Source: Sphingomonas sp.
GTDB taxonomy: Bacteria; Pseudomonadota; Alphaproteobacteria; Sphingomonadales; Sphingomonadaceae
DNA: 64,000 nucleotides
Assembly: GCF_017304615.1 (NCBI RefSeq)
Contig: NZ_JAFKLZ010000004.1
Coordinates: 1-64,000, forward strand
Reading direction: 5' to 3'
The translations under genes were made by a program, and so were the position numbers. Numbering within the stretch: the first letter of the stretch is position 1; each line of letters starts with the position of its first letter. The notes beneath the pieces were generated by a model. That model worked only from the letters and a program-made list of their open reading frames with translations. It was not told the DNA's origin and did not search any database. Shown in pieces: positions 36,229 through 45,809 of the stretch.

Positions 36229-37710
36229 ATGACCGAAACTCCGCCCCTTACCAGCCGCCGCGCCATCCTTCGGGCCTCCGCGCTAGGCATTGCGGGAGCC
36301 ACTGCGCCAGCCGCCGCGTCACCCACGGACGCGGTGGATGCACTCGTCGGCCTTCAGGTCGTCAAGGATCGGATCGCCCTTGCAGCATATCGCCAGACGG
36401 CGTCCGGAACGCGAGCCATCCTGGGCGAGCATCTCCGTCGCGGCGTATTCACGGCCAAGCGCAGAGCGGACTATACGGCATGGCTGGCCGCCGATCCCCA
36501 TCAGGCTTTTTGTATCATCTCGACGGTCGATCCGAATGTAGTGTGGGTGCGCGATTTCAGCGGCTCCGCCTCCCTCGACTGGAGCGGCGCGCAGGGCGAT
36601 GGTGTTACCGACGACGCGCCGTTCATCAACGCGATGCTGCAAAACCCGTTCGTCAGCTGCTTCCGGATCGAGGATGGGCGCAAACACCTCGTCTCCGAAC
36701 CGATCAAGATACGACGAGCGATAACGCTGACCGGGGCCGGCATGCAGAACAGCCTGCTGATTGCCAAAGCACCGATCGATGTGATCGAGGTGGCGTTGCC
36801 ATCGGCATCGGAAAACGGGCTGCGGCTTGCCGATTTCGGGATCACGAACTTGGTGAAAGCGGAACAGCTGACGGCCGGTAGCGGGATCAGTTTGAACCGG
36901 ACATACCTTGCCACGGTATCGAACATCAGCATTACCGGTGGCTGGGATGGCCTGAGCGCCGTTGCGTCGGGGCTGGTCAATATAGACGGCCTGCTCGTCA
37001 AGGGGTGCAGGAATGCCGGCTTGCTGTTCAACGGCGGCCATAATTTCGATCTGCGCGTGTCGAGGTTCACGCTGTCCGACTGCAACTACGCCATTCGCCT
37101 GCAGGACATGTGTGACGAACTGATATTCACCGATGGCGTATGCAGCGTTTCGCGATGCGCGCTCTATGCCGACGCGACCAGCAATACGGTCAACGGGCGT
37201 CCGGAATTTTGCCGATTTTCACGGGTATCTTTCGATAGTTGCGACCGAGGTCTCGACCTCGCCAACTGCGCCGACTTCGTTTTCGACGCCTGTTTCGTGT
37301 CGTGCCGCCCCAATCACGGCGCGGAATTGGGCATTCGTGGTCCCGTGGAGAACATCCAATTCATCGCGACAACCTTCTTCTTCAACGGCAAGAGTGCAGC
37401 CGTCGTCGGCCCCCAAGCCGCCGAAACAGATTTCCTGGCGTGCAAGTTCGTCAGCAACGGCACCACCAAACCCAATGCCTATGACACTCTGACATTCGCC
37501 GCGGGATGTGGCACCTTCTCCCTGTCCCAAAACCGCTTCAAGCCGGGATGGAACGTGGCGGGCACGCCGCGCTATCAGGTCCGGATCGAAAACGGCGGAG
37601 CGGGCAACTATTCGCTGATCGGAAACCACTTTTCTCAAGGCGGGACGGGCGCCTTGCTGGAAGAACGCCGGGGAGCGGATCGGGTACTCATCGGCAACAT
37701 CGGGATCTGA
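36229..37710 (+). CDS. Tat-exported right-handed beta-helix protein (pectate-lyase-like fold)
   Basis: A 493-residue protein with a twin-arginine signal (SRRAILRASALGIAGA at residues about 8-24). After a helical segment of about 75 residues, the stretch DFSGSASLDWSGAQGDGVTDDAPFINAML marks the start of a parallel beta-helix, continued by repeated short strands with Asn/Cys ladders (for example LVNIDGLLVKGCRNAGLLFNG). This is the fold of polysaccharide lyases and phage tail-spike depolymerases. No catalytic residues can be assigned. Position at the end of the locus suggests it cuts or binds the exported polymer. ATG chosen to place the RR motif near the N-terminus. Confidence 0.82.
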   Translation: MTETPPLTSRRAILRASALGIAGATAPAAASPTDAVDALVGLQVVKDRIALAAYRQTASGTRAILGEHLRRGVFTAKRRADYTAWLAADPHQAFCIISTVDPNVVWVRDFSGSASLDWSGAQGDGVTDDAPFINAMLQNPFVSCFRIEDGRKHLVSEPIKIRRAITLTGAGMQNSLLIAKAPIDVIEVALPSASENGLRLADFGITNLVKAEQLTAGSGISLNRTYLATVSNISITGGWDGLSAVASGLVNIDGLLVKGCRNAGLLFNGGHNFDLRVSRFTLSDCNYAIRLQDMCDELIFTDGVCSVSRCALYADATSNTVNGRPEFCRFSRVSFDSCDRGLDLANCADFVFDACFVSCRPNHGAELGIRGPVENIQFIATTFFFNGKSAAVVGPQAAETDFLACKFVSNGTTKPNAYDTLTFAAGCGTFSLSQNRFKPGWNVAGTPRYQVRIENGGAGNYSLIGNHFSQGGTGALLEERRGADRVLIGNIGI

Positions 37711-37768
37711 TCCGGAACATCTCTGGATTTGGATTTGCCAGGGCCGCACGCTCGGTTAAGTGGCCGCA

Positions 37769-39214
37769 ATGACCACCGGCCGTGACCTCCTACTCTACAA
37801 CAGCCTAACCCGATCGCTCGAACCGTTCGAGCCGATCGATCCGACGAACGTGCGGATCTATTCGTGCGGGCCGACGGTCTATAACTACGCGCATATCGGC
37901 AATCTCCGCGCCTATGTCTTTACCGACACTCTGAGCCGCATGCTGTCGTGGAAGGGCTATCCCCTTACACACGTCATCAATATCACCGATGTCGGCCACC
38001 TCACCTCCGATGCAGACGCGGGGGACGACAAGATGGAGGCGGCGGCCAAGGCGTCGGCCAAGAGCATCTGGGACATCGCGGCGCATTACACTGCGGCGTT
38101 CAAGCAGAACCTCAGGGACCTCAACATCCGCGAGCCGTCGCGCTGGTCGGTCGCGACCGATCATATCGCGGAGATGATCGCATTCGGCGAGAAGATCGCA
38201 ACAAAGCATTGCTACCAATTGGAGTCCGGTCTTTATTTCGACGTCTCGACCGTGCCCGATTACGGCAAGCTGGCGGGCAATCAGGACGATGTGCGCGAAG
38301 GCCGGATCGAAACGGTCGAGGGCAAGCACCACCCCCAGGACTTCGCGATCTGGCGCGCCTCGCCGCCCGGCGAGCAACGCCAGATGGAATGGGACAGCCC
38401 CTGGGGCAAGGGCGCCCCGGGTTGGCATCTCGAATGCTCGGTGATGAGCGAGAAATATCTCGGCTCGCCGTTCGACATCCACACCGGCGGGATCGACCAC
38501 CGCGAGATCCATCACCCCAACGAGATCGCGCAGAATCAGGCGTTCTGCGACTGCCCAGAAGAGCCTGGATTCACCGGCGCGCGCTGGTGGATGCACAACA
38601 ATTTCCTAGTCGAACGCAGCGGCAAGATGTCGAAGTCGTCGGGCGATTTCCGCACGCTCCAGACACTGATCGACGCGGGCGTGCATCCCCTCGCCTATCG
38701 CCTGATGTGCCTCCAGGCCCATTACCGGTCGGAACTAGAGTTTTCGGAGGAGAATCTCGCGGCGGCACTCACGCGGCTGAAGCGATTGGCGATCACCCTG
38801 GAGCAGCTGCGCGATCGGCCGGAGGCGCCATCGGCCGCGACGGCCGCGCCCTATCGCGAGCGGCTGGATGAGGCGGTGTCGGACGACCTCAACACCGCCA
38901 AGGCGCTGGTAGCGCTCGACGAGATGCTGGCCGACAAGAAGATTTCGCCCGCCGATCGCCTCGCGGCGCTCGAGGATTTCGACGCCGTGCTCGGCCTCGG
39001 CCTTGCCTCCCTCAAGCGCGAGGACCTGCGAGTCCGTCCCTCCGGCGCGATGCTGACCGAGGTCGACGTCGCCGCGCACCTGACAGAACGGCGCGAAGCG
39101 CGCGCCGCCAAGGACTTCGCCCGCTCCGACGCGATCCGCGACGACCTCGCCGCCGCCGGTGTCGAAGTGATGGACGGCGACCCGCTGGGATGGGATTGGA
39201 AGCCCGCCCTATGA
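37769..39214 (+). CDS. cysS: Cysteinyl-tRNA synthetase
   Basis: Class I synthetase charging tRNA-Cys. The 481-residue protein has the zinc/HIGH region YSCGPTVYNYAHIGNLRAYV near residue 30, the zinc ligands GWHLECSVM and HTGGIDHREIHHPNE, and the KMSKS motif GKMSKSSGDF near 285. The ATG at 37769 starts at MTTGRDLLLYNSL; a GTG three codons earlier is possible. It begins after the beta-helix gene on the same strand but is unlikely to share its function. Confidence 0.97.
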   Translation: MTTGRDLLLYNSLTRSLEPFEPIDPTNVRIYSCGPTVYNYAHIGNLRAYVFTDTLSRMLSWKGYPLTHVINITDVGHLTSDADAGDDKMEAAAKASAKSIWDIAAHYTAAFKQNLRDLNIREPSRWSVATDHIAEMIAFGEKIATKHCYQLESGLYFDVSTVPDYGKLAGNQDDVREGRIETVEGKHHPQDFAIWRASPPGEQRQMEWDSPWGKGAPGWHLECSVMSEKYLGSPFDIHTGGIDHREIHHPNEIAQNQAFCDCPEEPGFTGARWWMHNNFLVERSGKMSKSSGDFRTLQTLIDAGVHPLAYRLMCLQAHYRSELEFSEENLAAALTRLKRLAITLEQLRDRPEAPSAATAAPYRERLDEAVSDDLNTAKALVALDEMLADKKISPADRLAALEDFDAVLGLGLASLKREDLRVRPSGAMLTEVDVAAHLTERREARAAKDFARSDAIRDDLAAAGVEVMDGDPLGWDWKPAL

Positions 39215-39232
39215 TGCGATTCGGAGAGTAAG

Positions 39233-39667
39233 ATGCGCGGACACGTGCTCGGGGTCGACACTGCAACCGGCGATGGCCAGATTTCCGGCGAGGATGGCCA
39301 GCGCTACGTCTTCAGGCCGGGGGATTGGGCCGACCGCGTCGGGCCGTCGGTCGGCGCGCAGATCGATTTCGAGGTTGAGGGGCGTCAAGCGCGCCGCATC
39401 TATCGCCAGCCCGGCACCTATAGCGCGACGCCGCCTGCCGCGCGATCCGACCGTAACAAGATCGTCGCTGCTTTGCTCGCCTTCTTCCTCGGCGTGTTTG
39501 GCGTGCATCGCTTCTATCTCGGTCGCACCGGATCGGGCGTCGTCATGCTGGTCCTGACCCTCACGCTGGTCGGCGCGTTCTTCAGCGCGGTTTGGGCGTT
39601 CGTCGATTTCATCCGTTACCTGGTGATGTCCGACGCCGAATTCTCGGCTCGGTATCAGCGCGCGTGA
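39233..39667 (+). CDS. TM2-domain membrane protein with N-terminal OB/cold-shock-like domain
   Basis: A 144-residue protein. Residues 1-60 (MRGHVLGVDTATGDGQISG and following, with GQRYVFRPGDW and GAQIDFEV) look like a cold-shock/OB-fold domain; residues 75-130 are a TM2 domain with two helices and the signature LAFFLGVFGVHRFYLGRTGSGV. The function of the family is unknown; coupling of an OB fold to a membrane pair is known in related bacteria. Overlaps the next gene by GTGA. Confidence 0.85.
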   Translation: MRGHVLGVDTATGDGQISGEDGQRYVFRPGDWADRVGPSVGAQIDFEVEGRQARRIYRQPGTYSATPPAARSDRNKIVAALLAFFLGVFGVHRFYLGRTGSGVVMLVLTLTLVGAFFSAVWAFVDFIRYLVMSDAEFSARYQRA

Positions 39668-40599
39668 AGGCGCTCCTTCCCGCGCTCGCACGGCCGCTGA
39701 TCGAGCAGCGCTTGCCCGCCGGGATAGAGACGGCGTGGTTCGCCTCCCCCGCCGAGGCCAACGCGATGATCGCCGACGCCGACATCGCCTGGGTCGACAT
39801 GCAGCCGACCTCGCTGACCGCCGAAGCGATACGGCATGGCGAGCGACTGAAATGGGTGTCGACCATCTATGCCGGTCTCGACGCCTTCCCGCTCGACCTA
39901 CTCAAGGAACGTGGCGCGATTCTGACCAATGGCGTCGGTATCAACGCACTCGCGGTCGCCGAATATGCCGTGATGGGTGTGCTCGTAGCGTCCAAACGCT
40001 TCGACGAGGTCGTGCGCGCACATGACCGCCACGAATGGCCAAAGGACGCGCCGGGCAAGGTCGAACTGTTCGAAACCAGTGCGCTGATCGTCGGGATGGG
40101 CGCGATCGGCACGCTGATCGCCGAGCGGCTGGCGGCGTTCGGCGTCACGGTGACGGGCGTCACCCGGTCGGGCCGCGACGGCACGCTGACGCCCGATCAG
40201 TGGCAAGCGAAGCTGGGCGAATTCGACTGGGTGATCCTCGCCGCGCCCTCGACCGACGCGACCAAGGCGATGATCGGTGCAGCCGAGCTCGACGCGATGA
40301 AGCCGGGCGCGTGGCTGATCAACATCGCGCGCGGCGACATGATCGACGAGGCGGCATTGCTCGACGCGCTCCACGGCCGCAAGATCGGCGGTGCCTTCCT
40401 CGACCCGACCAGCCCGGAGCCACTGCTGCCCGACCATCCGCTTTGGTCCGCGCCCAATTGCATGATCACGATGCACCTGTCGGGCCGCAGCCAGACCAAG
40501 ATGTTCCCCCGCGCCGCCGCCCTGTTCCTGCGCAACATCGACGCTTTTGTGAACGGACAGCCGATGGAGAATGTGGTCGATCTGGAGGCGGGCTACTAA
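39664..40599 (+). CDS. D-2-hydroxyacid dehydrogenase (NAD(P)-dependent)
   Basis: A 311-residue member of the D-isomer-specific 2-hydroxyacid dehydrogenases. It has the Rossmann motif IVGMGAIGTLIAERLAAFG near residue 140, the catalytic Arg in INIARGDMIDEAALLDAL near 220 and MHLSG, where the His of the catalytic pair sits, near 280. The substrate is not deducible. The GTG at 39664 overlaps the TM2 stop; the open frame continues upstream, but the family starts here. The stop overlaps the convergent TetR stop. Confidence 0.88.
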   Translation: MKALLPALARPLIEQRLPAGIETAWFASPAEANAMIADADIAWVDMQPTSLTAEAIRHGERLKWVSTIYAGLDAFPLDLLKERGAILTNGVGINALAVAEYAVMGVLVASKRFDEVVRAHDRHEWPKDAPGKVELFETSALIVGMGAIGTLIAERLAAFGVTVTGVTRSGRDGTLTPDQWQAKLGEFDWVILAAPSTDATKAMIGAAELDAMKPGAWLINIARGDMIDEAALLDALHGRKIGGAFLDPTSPEPLLPDHPLWSAPNCMITMHLSGRSQTKMFPRAAALFLRNIDAFVNGQPMENVVDLEAGY

Positions 40600-41195
40600 C
40601 CCCGGTGCATCCCCAACGCGCGGGTATCGACCACCGCGTCGATCAGCGCTTCGTCGCGCGGAACATAGCCGTCGATCATCAGCACCGCGAGACCGTGGAC
40701 CAGCGCCCAGGCTCTCATCGCGATCGTCTTGATCGTGTCGGGACTGGCCCCCTTTCCCGCCAGCTTGCGAGCATAGGCGCGGAGCAGTTTGGCGGCCTGA
40801 TCGTCGCTTTGATCGCGGTCGAAGTCGAACAGTTCGCCATCGCCGGGAATCGAGGTCATCAACCGGAATAACGCCGGATGGTCGAGCGCGAAGCGGACGT
40901 AGGTGCGCCCCATCGCCTGGAATTCGTCGAATACGTTGTTCATCCCGATCGCGGCAGCGCGCTGAGCCTCGCCGAGGCGGTCATAGGCCGCCAGCGCCAG
41001 CGCCTCGCGCAACGCCTCCTTGTCGGGGAAATGCCGATAGACCGCGGTCGCGCTGACCCCCACCGCCCGCGCCAGTGCGCGCAGCGACAGGTCGGCGTCG
41101 TCCTGCTCTTCGAGCATCCGCAACCCTTTGGCGATCAACGCCGCCCGCAGGTCGCCGTGGTGATAGCCCGATTTCTCGACCTTCGAATCTTTCAT
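40596..41195 (-). CDS. TetR-family transcriptional regulator, divergent from carotenoid oxygenase
   Basis: A 199-residue regulator. The N-terminal HTH is GDLRAALIAKGLRML ... LSLRALARAVGVSATAVYRHFPDKEAL (about residues 13-60), the standard TetR domain; the C-terminal domain has the TetR_C WHG-type pattern (AMRAWALVHGLAVLMIDG). The frame is open upstream but the ATG at 41195 gives a family-typical length. It faces the carotenoid oxygenase across 60 bases, so it is the likely regulator of that gene. Confidence 0.9.
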   Translation of the reverse strand: MKDSKVEKSGYHHGDLRAALIAKGLRMLEEQDDADLSLRALARAVGVSATAVYRHFPDKEALREALALAAYDRLGEAQRAAAIGMNNVFDEFQAMGRTYVRFALDHPALFRLMTSIPGDGELFDFDRDQSDDQAAKLLRAYARKLAGKGASPDTIKTIAMRAWALVHGLAVLMIDGYVPRDEALIDAVVDTRALGMHRG

Positions 41196-41196
41196 G

Positions 41197-41224
41197 TTGA
41201 CACTGTTACCATGTCGGATATGTT
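41197..41224 (+). promoter_or_regulatory. Candidate sigma-70 promoter and TetR operator before the carotenoid oxygenase
   Basis: TTGACA at 41197, a 16-base spacer and TATGTT at 41219 lie 31 bases before the oxygenase ATG. The region also holds GACA-N9-TGTC (41199-41215), an inverted repeat that could be the TetR operator and would overlap the -35 box. Confidence 0.5.
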
Positions 41225-41255
41225 TACGCCATAAACTTCGAGTCGGAGACCAGTC

Positions 41256-42683
41256 ATGGCAAGCGTGATCGAAAATGCAATCCGCGGCAGCGTCACCAAG
41301 GGGATCGAGGTAATCTCCGAATTCAATCGCAAGCGGATGCCCGACACCGACCATCCCTTCCTGACCGGCATTCACAAGCCGATGGAGCGTGAACTGACGC
41401 TGGAGAACCTGCCGATCACCGGCGCGATCCCCGCCGAACTCGATGGCCGTTATCTTCGCATCGGTCCCAACCCCGCCGCGCCGGACGCCAAGGGTTATCA
41501 CTGGTTCACCGGCGACGGCATGGTCCACGGCATCGCGCTGAAGCAAGGCAAGGCCTTATGGTACCGCAACCGCTGGATTCGCTCTAAGCGCGTCGAGGCA
41601 GAGACCGGGATGCCCGCCGCGCCGGGACCGCGCCATGGCGGGTTCGATACGGTCAACACCAACGTGATCGGCATCGGCGGGCGCACCTGGGCGCTGGTCG
41701 AGGCCGGATCGTATCCGGTCGAACTGTCGGAGACGCTCGACGAACAGACCTATAATCCGTTCGACGATACGCTCGTGGGCAGCTTCACTGCGCACCCGCA
41801 CCTCGACCCGCTGACCGGCGAGAACCACGCGATCTGCTATGAAGCGACCGTCCCGGACGAGGTCCGTCACGTCGTCATCGACGCAAGCGGCAAGGTGACG
41901 CGCGAGGTCGCGATCCCGGTCAAGCATGGTCCATCGATCCATGATTGCGCAATCACAGCACGTTACGCGCTGATCCTCGATTTGCCTGTGACCTTTTCGA
42001 TGAAGGCGCTGATCGGCGGGCACAGCTTCCCCTATAGCTGGAACCCCGAGCATCAGGCGCGTGTCGGGCTGCTGCCGCGCAACGGCGGGACGGAGGACGT
42101 GGTGTGGGTCGATTGCCCCCAAGTCTATATCTTCCACGTCGCCAATGCGTTCGACATGGCAGACGGGCGCGTGGTGCTCGATGCGTGCGTCTACGATACG
42201 ATGTTCGCCGAAATGAATGGCGGCCCCAGCGGCAAGTCGCTCGGGCTGGAGCGTTGGATCATCGACCCGGCAACGAAGACGATCGAGCGCAGGACGATCG
42301 ACGCGACGCCGCAGGAGTTTCCCCGCCCCGACGAGCGCTTCTTCGGCCAGCCTTATCACTACGCCTATACGATGGGGCTCCCTGAGGGCGACTTCGCGAT
42401 CGGCGAGACGAGGCTCTACAAGCACGATCTGGCGGAAGGCACGAAGCAGACGCACGATTTCGGCCCCGGCCGCTATCCCGGCGAGTTCGTGTTCGTACCC
42501 CGCAGTGATGACGCACCGGAGGGCGATGGCTGGCTGGTCGGGCTGGTGGTCGACCTGTCCAACGAGACCACCGACCTTGCGATCATCGACGCGCGGGATT
42601 TCGAGGGCGCACCGGTCGCCAGCATCCGCATACCCCATCGCGTGCCGCCGGGGTTCCACGGCAATTGGGTTGCGAACGGCTGA
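41256..42683 (+). CDS. Carotenoid oxygenase family protein (CCD/lignostilbene dioxygenase-like)
   Basis: Non-haem iron dioxygenase that cleaves a C=C bond of a carotenoid, retinoid-like or stilbene substrate. The 475 residues carry the four iron-binding His in context: [33 protein letters not shown] and the C-terminal [19 protein letters not shown] and GDGMVHGI near the N-terminus are typical of the family. The substrate is not deducible; stilbene-type substrates are common in sphingomonads, and carotenoid cleavage fits an ex-phototroph. Confidence 0.93.
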   Translation: MASVIENAIRGSVTKGIEVISEFNRKRMPDTDHPFLTGIHKPMERELTLENLPITGAIPAELDGRYLRIGPNPAAPDAKGYHWFTGDGMVHGIALKQGKALWYRNRWIRSKRVEAETGMPAAPGPRHGGFDTVNTNVIGIGGRTWALVEAGSYPVELSETLDEQTYNPFDDTLVGSFTAHPHLDPLTGENHAICYEATVPDEVRHVVIDASGKVTREVAIPVKHGPSIHDCAITARYALILDLPVTFSMKALIGGHSFPYSWNPEHQARVGLLPRNGGTEDVVWVDCPQVYIFHVANAFDMADGRVVLDACVYDTMFAEMNGGPSGKSLGLERWIIDPATKTIERRTIDATPQEFPRPDERFFGQPYHYAYTMGLPEGDFAIGETRLYKHDLAEGTKQTHDFGPGRYPGEFVFVPRSDDAPEGDGWLVGLVVDLSNETTDLAIIDARDFEGAPVASIRIPHRVPPGFHGNWVANG

Positions 42684-42737
42684 TTTACCCTGAACTTGTG
42701 GTGCGCCCGTGTCGGAGTAATTAGGGAGTTGCATCAT

Positions 42738-42754
42738 TTACCCTATCAGGGTAA
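42738..42754. promoter_or_regulatory. Perfect palindrome before the HTH-DAHP synthase gene, candidate operator
   Basis: TTACCCT ATC AGGGTAA is a perfect 7-3-7 inverted repeat ending 9 bases before the ATG at 42764. A 9-base copy of its left arm (ATTTACCCT) also occurs at 42683-42691, 53 bases upstream, about five helical turns away. The palindrome falls between TTGCAT (42729) and TAACGG (42752), which could be weak -35 and -10 boxes spaced 17. A DNA operator or an mRNA hairpin are both possible. Confidence 0.6.
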
Positions 42755-42763
42755 CGGCGCGGC

Positions 42764-44356
42764 ATGACGACGACACTGGCAGGCGCCAAAATCCGCCGTT
42801 TCCGCGAGGAACGCTCCCTCACCCGCGCTGCATTCGGCGCGTGGTACGAAACCGCCGGCAGCACGGTGCAGGGCTGGGAGGAAGACGGCAAGCGCGCCTC
42901 GGCCAAGGTGCTCAACCAGATCGCCGCGAACGGCATCGCGCATCACGCCGACTGGTACGTCCCAGCCCCCGTTTCCGGCGGGTCGGCCGCCGAATGGACC
43001 CCGGCAAGCTGGAAGGATCACGAAGCGCGCCAGCTGCCCAACTATCCCGACGCAGCGGCGCTTGAGGCCGCAACGGCGCAACTGACTTCCTACCCCCCGC
43101 TCGTCTTCGCGGGCGAAGCGCGAAACCTGACCGCCGACCTCGCGCGCGTCGCGGAAGGCAAGGCGTTTCTTCTCCAGGGCGGCGATTGCGCGGAAAGCTT
43201 CGCAGAGTTCCATCCGAACAACATCCGCGACACCTTCCGCGTGATCCTCCAGATGGCGGTCGTGCTAACCCATGCGTCGAAGCTGCCGGTCGTGAAGGTC
43301 GGTCGCATGGCGGGCCAGTTCGCCAAGCCGCGCAGTGCGGACACCGAGACGATCGACGGCGTCGAGCTGCCGTCATACCGCGGTGACAATGTCAACGACA
43401 TCGCCTTCACGCCAGAAGCGCGCATCCCCGATCCGCAGCGCATGGTGCAGGGCTATAGCCAAAGCGCGGCGACGCTGAACTTGCTCCGGGCCTTCTCGCA
43501 GGGCGGCTATGCCAACCTGCACCAGGTTCATCGCTGGACGCACGATTTCCTGGGCAGCAGCCCCTGGGCGAAGAAATATGCCGAGACCGCCGACCGCATC
43601 GGCGAGGCGCTCGACTTCATGGAGGCGTGCGGAATCAGTCCCGACACCGTGCCGCAACTGTCGCAGACCACCTTCTACACCAGCCATGAGGCGCTGCTAC
43701 TCCCCTACGAGCAGGCGCTGACCCGGCAGGACAGCCTGACCGGCGACTGGTACGACACGTCCGCGCACATGCTGTGGATCGGCGACCGTACTCGGTTCGA
43801 CGGATCGGCGCATGTCGAATTCCTGCGCGGCATCGGCAATCCGATCGGGCTGAAATGCGGGCCGAGCCTCGAACCCGACATGCTGCTTCGTCTGCTCGAC
43901 ACGCTCAACCCCGGCCGCATCCCCGGCCGCATGACGCTGATCACTCGGTACGGCCACGACAAGATCGAGTCCGGGCTGCCCAAGCTGGTCCGCGCGGTGA
44001 AGCGCGAGGGGCACCCGGTGGTGTGGAGCTGCGACCCGATGCACGGCAACGTCGTGAAGGCCGCCAACGGCTACAAGACACGCCCGTTCGATTGCATTCT
44101 CACCGAAGTGCGCGGATTCTTCGCGGTGCATCGCGCCGAAGGCACCTTCGCGGGCGGCATCCATGCGGAGATGACCGGGCAGAACGTGACGGAATGCACC
44201 GGCGGCGCGGTCGATGTGACCGAACAGAGCCTGGCCGATCGCTACCACACGCATTGCGACCCCCGGTTAAACGCCGGGCAAAGCCTCGAACTCGCGTTCC
44301 TGCTGGCTGAGATGCTCAACGACGAGCTGCGTCAGCGGCGCGCCGAAGCGGCTTAG
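42764..44356 (+). CDS. aroG: Class II DAHP synthase fused to an N-terminal XRE-type HTH domain
   Basis: 3-deoxy-D-arabino-heptulosonate 7-phosphate synthase, first step of the shikimate pathway. Residues about 72-525 are a complete class II enzyme: [73 protein letters not shown] and ECTGGA. Residues 1-66 are additional: [21 protein letters not shown] followed by [14 protein letters not shown] have the XRE/Cro helix-turn-helix pattern. No good start codon lies between the domains, and the frame is continuous from an ATG just after a palindrome. Self-regulated expression is an inference. Confidence 0.92.
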   Translation: MTTTLAGAKIRRFREERSLTRAAFGAWYETAGSTVQGWEEDGKRASAKVLNQIAANGIAHHADWYVPAPVSGGSAAEWTPASWKDHEARQLPNYPDAAALEAATAQLTSYPPLVFAGEARNLTADLARVAEGKAFLLQGGDCAESFAEFHPNNIRDTFRVILQMAVVLTHASKLPVVKVGRMAGQFAKPRSADTETIDGVELPSYRGDNVNDIAFTPEARIPDPQRMVQGYSQSAATLNLLRAFSQGGYANLHQVHRWTHDFLGSSPWAKKYAETADRIGEALDFMEACGISPDTVPQLSQTTFYTSHEALLLPYEQALTRQDSLTGDWYDTSAHMLWIGDRTRFDGSAHVEFLRGIGNPIGLKCGPSLEPDMLLRLLDTLNPGRIPGRMTLITRYGHDKIESGLPKLVRAVKREGHPVVWSCDPMHGNVVKAANGYKTRPFDCILTEVRGFFAVHRAEGTFAGGIHAEMTGQNVTECTGGAVDVTEQSLADRYHTHCDPRLNAGQSLELAFLLAEMLNDELRQRRAEAA

Positions 44357-44504
44357 GTCGCGGCCGGTACTTCCCTTCATCCCACCACGCTTCGGCCGCA
44401 AAGATGTTCATCATCGGTATAGTGAGTGTTGACATCGCCAGCGTTCTGACGATGTTGTCTCGCTGAAGCCGGCAGAGAATCCGGCGTGCAGACGGGAGCA
44501 GGAA

Positions 44505-45809
44505 GTGACAGCGCAAGCCGCGCCTTCGGGCATCGATACTAGCGGCGGGTCCGCTCCCCTGCCCAAGGGCGCGCGCACGGTTCTGATCACGCTCTGCGCG
44601 GTCTATGTCCTCAATTTCCTCGACCGCTCGCTGCTCGGCACGCTCGCCAAGCCGATCCAGGAATCGCTGCAGATCGACGATGCCGCGCTCGGCAGGCTCG
44701 GCGGGCTGTACTTCGCGCTGTTCTATTGCCTGATCGCGGTGCCGGTGGGCTGGTTCGCCGACCGCACCAACCGCGTCAACGTGCTGGTGCTGGCCTGCGC
44801 GATCTGGAGCGGAGCGACGATGGCCTGCGGGTTCGCCGCCAATTATCCGCAGCTCGCGATCGCGCGCATGACGGTTGGGTTCGGCGAGGCGGGCGGCGTG
44901 CCGCCTTCCTATGCGATCATCGCCGATACGATTCCGCCGGGGCGGCGCGGCTTCGCGTTCGGTATCTACAATCTGGGCCCGGTTATCGGCGCCGCGCTCG
45001 GCGTCGCGTTCGGCGCGTCGATCGCCGCCGCGTTCAACTGGCGCTGGGCGTTCATCACGATCGGCGCGGTCGGCGTGATCGCCGCGGTCATCGTCCGCCT
45101 GCTCATCAGCGAACCGCCGCGCGGGCGCTATGACACCAACCATGACACCGCCGCCAAAGCTCCGTTTTGGCCGACGGTTTGGATGTTCGTCACCAACCCG
45201 GTCCTGATGCTGATGGCGCTGGGCAGTGGCGCTACGCAGTTCGTGACCTATGGCCTCGGCAATTTCGCCGCTCTGTTCCTGGGCCGCGAGAAAGGCATGT
45301 CGCTCGGGCAGATCGCGATCTGGTACTCGCTCGTCATCCTGATCGGCATGGGCGGCAGCATGCTGGCATCGGGCCGCGTGATCGACCGGCGGACCACCGT
45401 GACGAAATCGGCCTATGCGAGCGTGCCCGCGATGGCCCTGGTGCTCGCGATCCCGCTCTATCTGGCGTTCGTCTGGGCGCCGTCCTGGCCGCTGGCGCTG
45501 TGTTTCCTGACCGGGGTCAATTTCTTCAATTACTTCTATCTCTCTTCGGCGGTGGCGCTGGTGCAGGAGGAAGTGCGGCCCGACCAACGCGTCCTGTCGA
45601 GTGCGCTGCTGCTGCTGTTCATGAACTTCATCGGGCTCGGCCTGGGGCCGACCTGGGTCGGCTGGATCAGCAGCCATTTCGCGGCACAAGGCGTCGCCCA
45701 CTCGCTGCAGGCGGCGCTCTACACGCTGACACCCTTCTACCTGCTCGCCATTCTGTTGTTCGCCTGGCTCGCCGGCCTGCTGCGCCGTGAAAGGAGTATC
45801 GCGCCATGA
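44505..45809 (+). CDS. Major facilitator superfamily transporter (spinster-like)
   Basis: A 434-residue, 12-helix transporter. It has the MFS loop motif GWFADRTNR after helix 2, GFGEAGGVPPSYAIIADTIPPGRRG in helix 4-5, and a family-typical N-terminus (VLNFLDRSLLGTLAKPIQ). GTG start preceded by GGAG. The stop overlaps the ATG of the esterase, so transporter and esterase act together, probably importing an ester or its product. A TTGACA-like box at 44429 may be part of its promoter. Confidence 0.9.
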   Translation: MTAQAAPSGIDTSGGSAPLPKGARTVLITLCAVYVLNFLDRSLLGTLAKPIQESLQIDDAALGRLGGLYFALFYCLIAVPVGWFADRTNRVNVLVLACAIWSGATMACGFAANYPQLAIARMTVGFGEAGGVPPSYAIIADTIPPGRRGFAFGIYNLGPVIGAALGVAFGASIAAAFNWRWAFITIGAVGVIAAVIVRLLISEPPRGRYDTNHDTAAKAPFWPTVWMFVTNPVLMLMALGSGATQFVTYGLGNFAALFLGREKGMSLGQIAIWYSLVILIGMGGSMLASGRVIDRRTTVTKSAYASVPAMALVLAIPLYLAFVWAPSWPLALCFLTGVNFFNYFYLSSAVALVQEEVRPDQRVLSSALLLLFMNFIGLGLGPTWVGWISSHFAAQGVAHSLQAALYTLTPFYLLAILLFAWLAGLLRRERSIAP

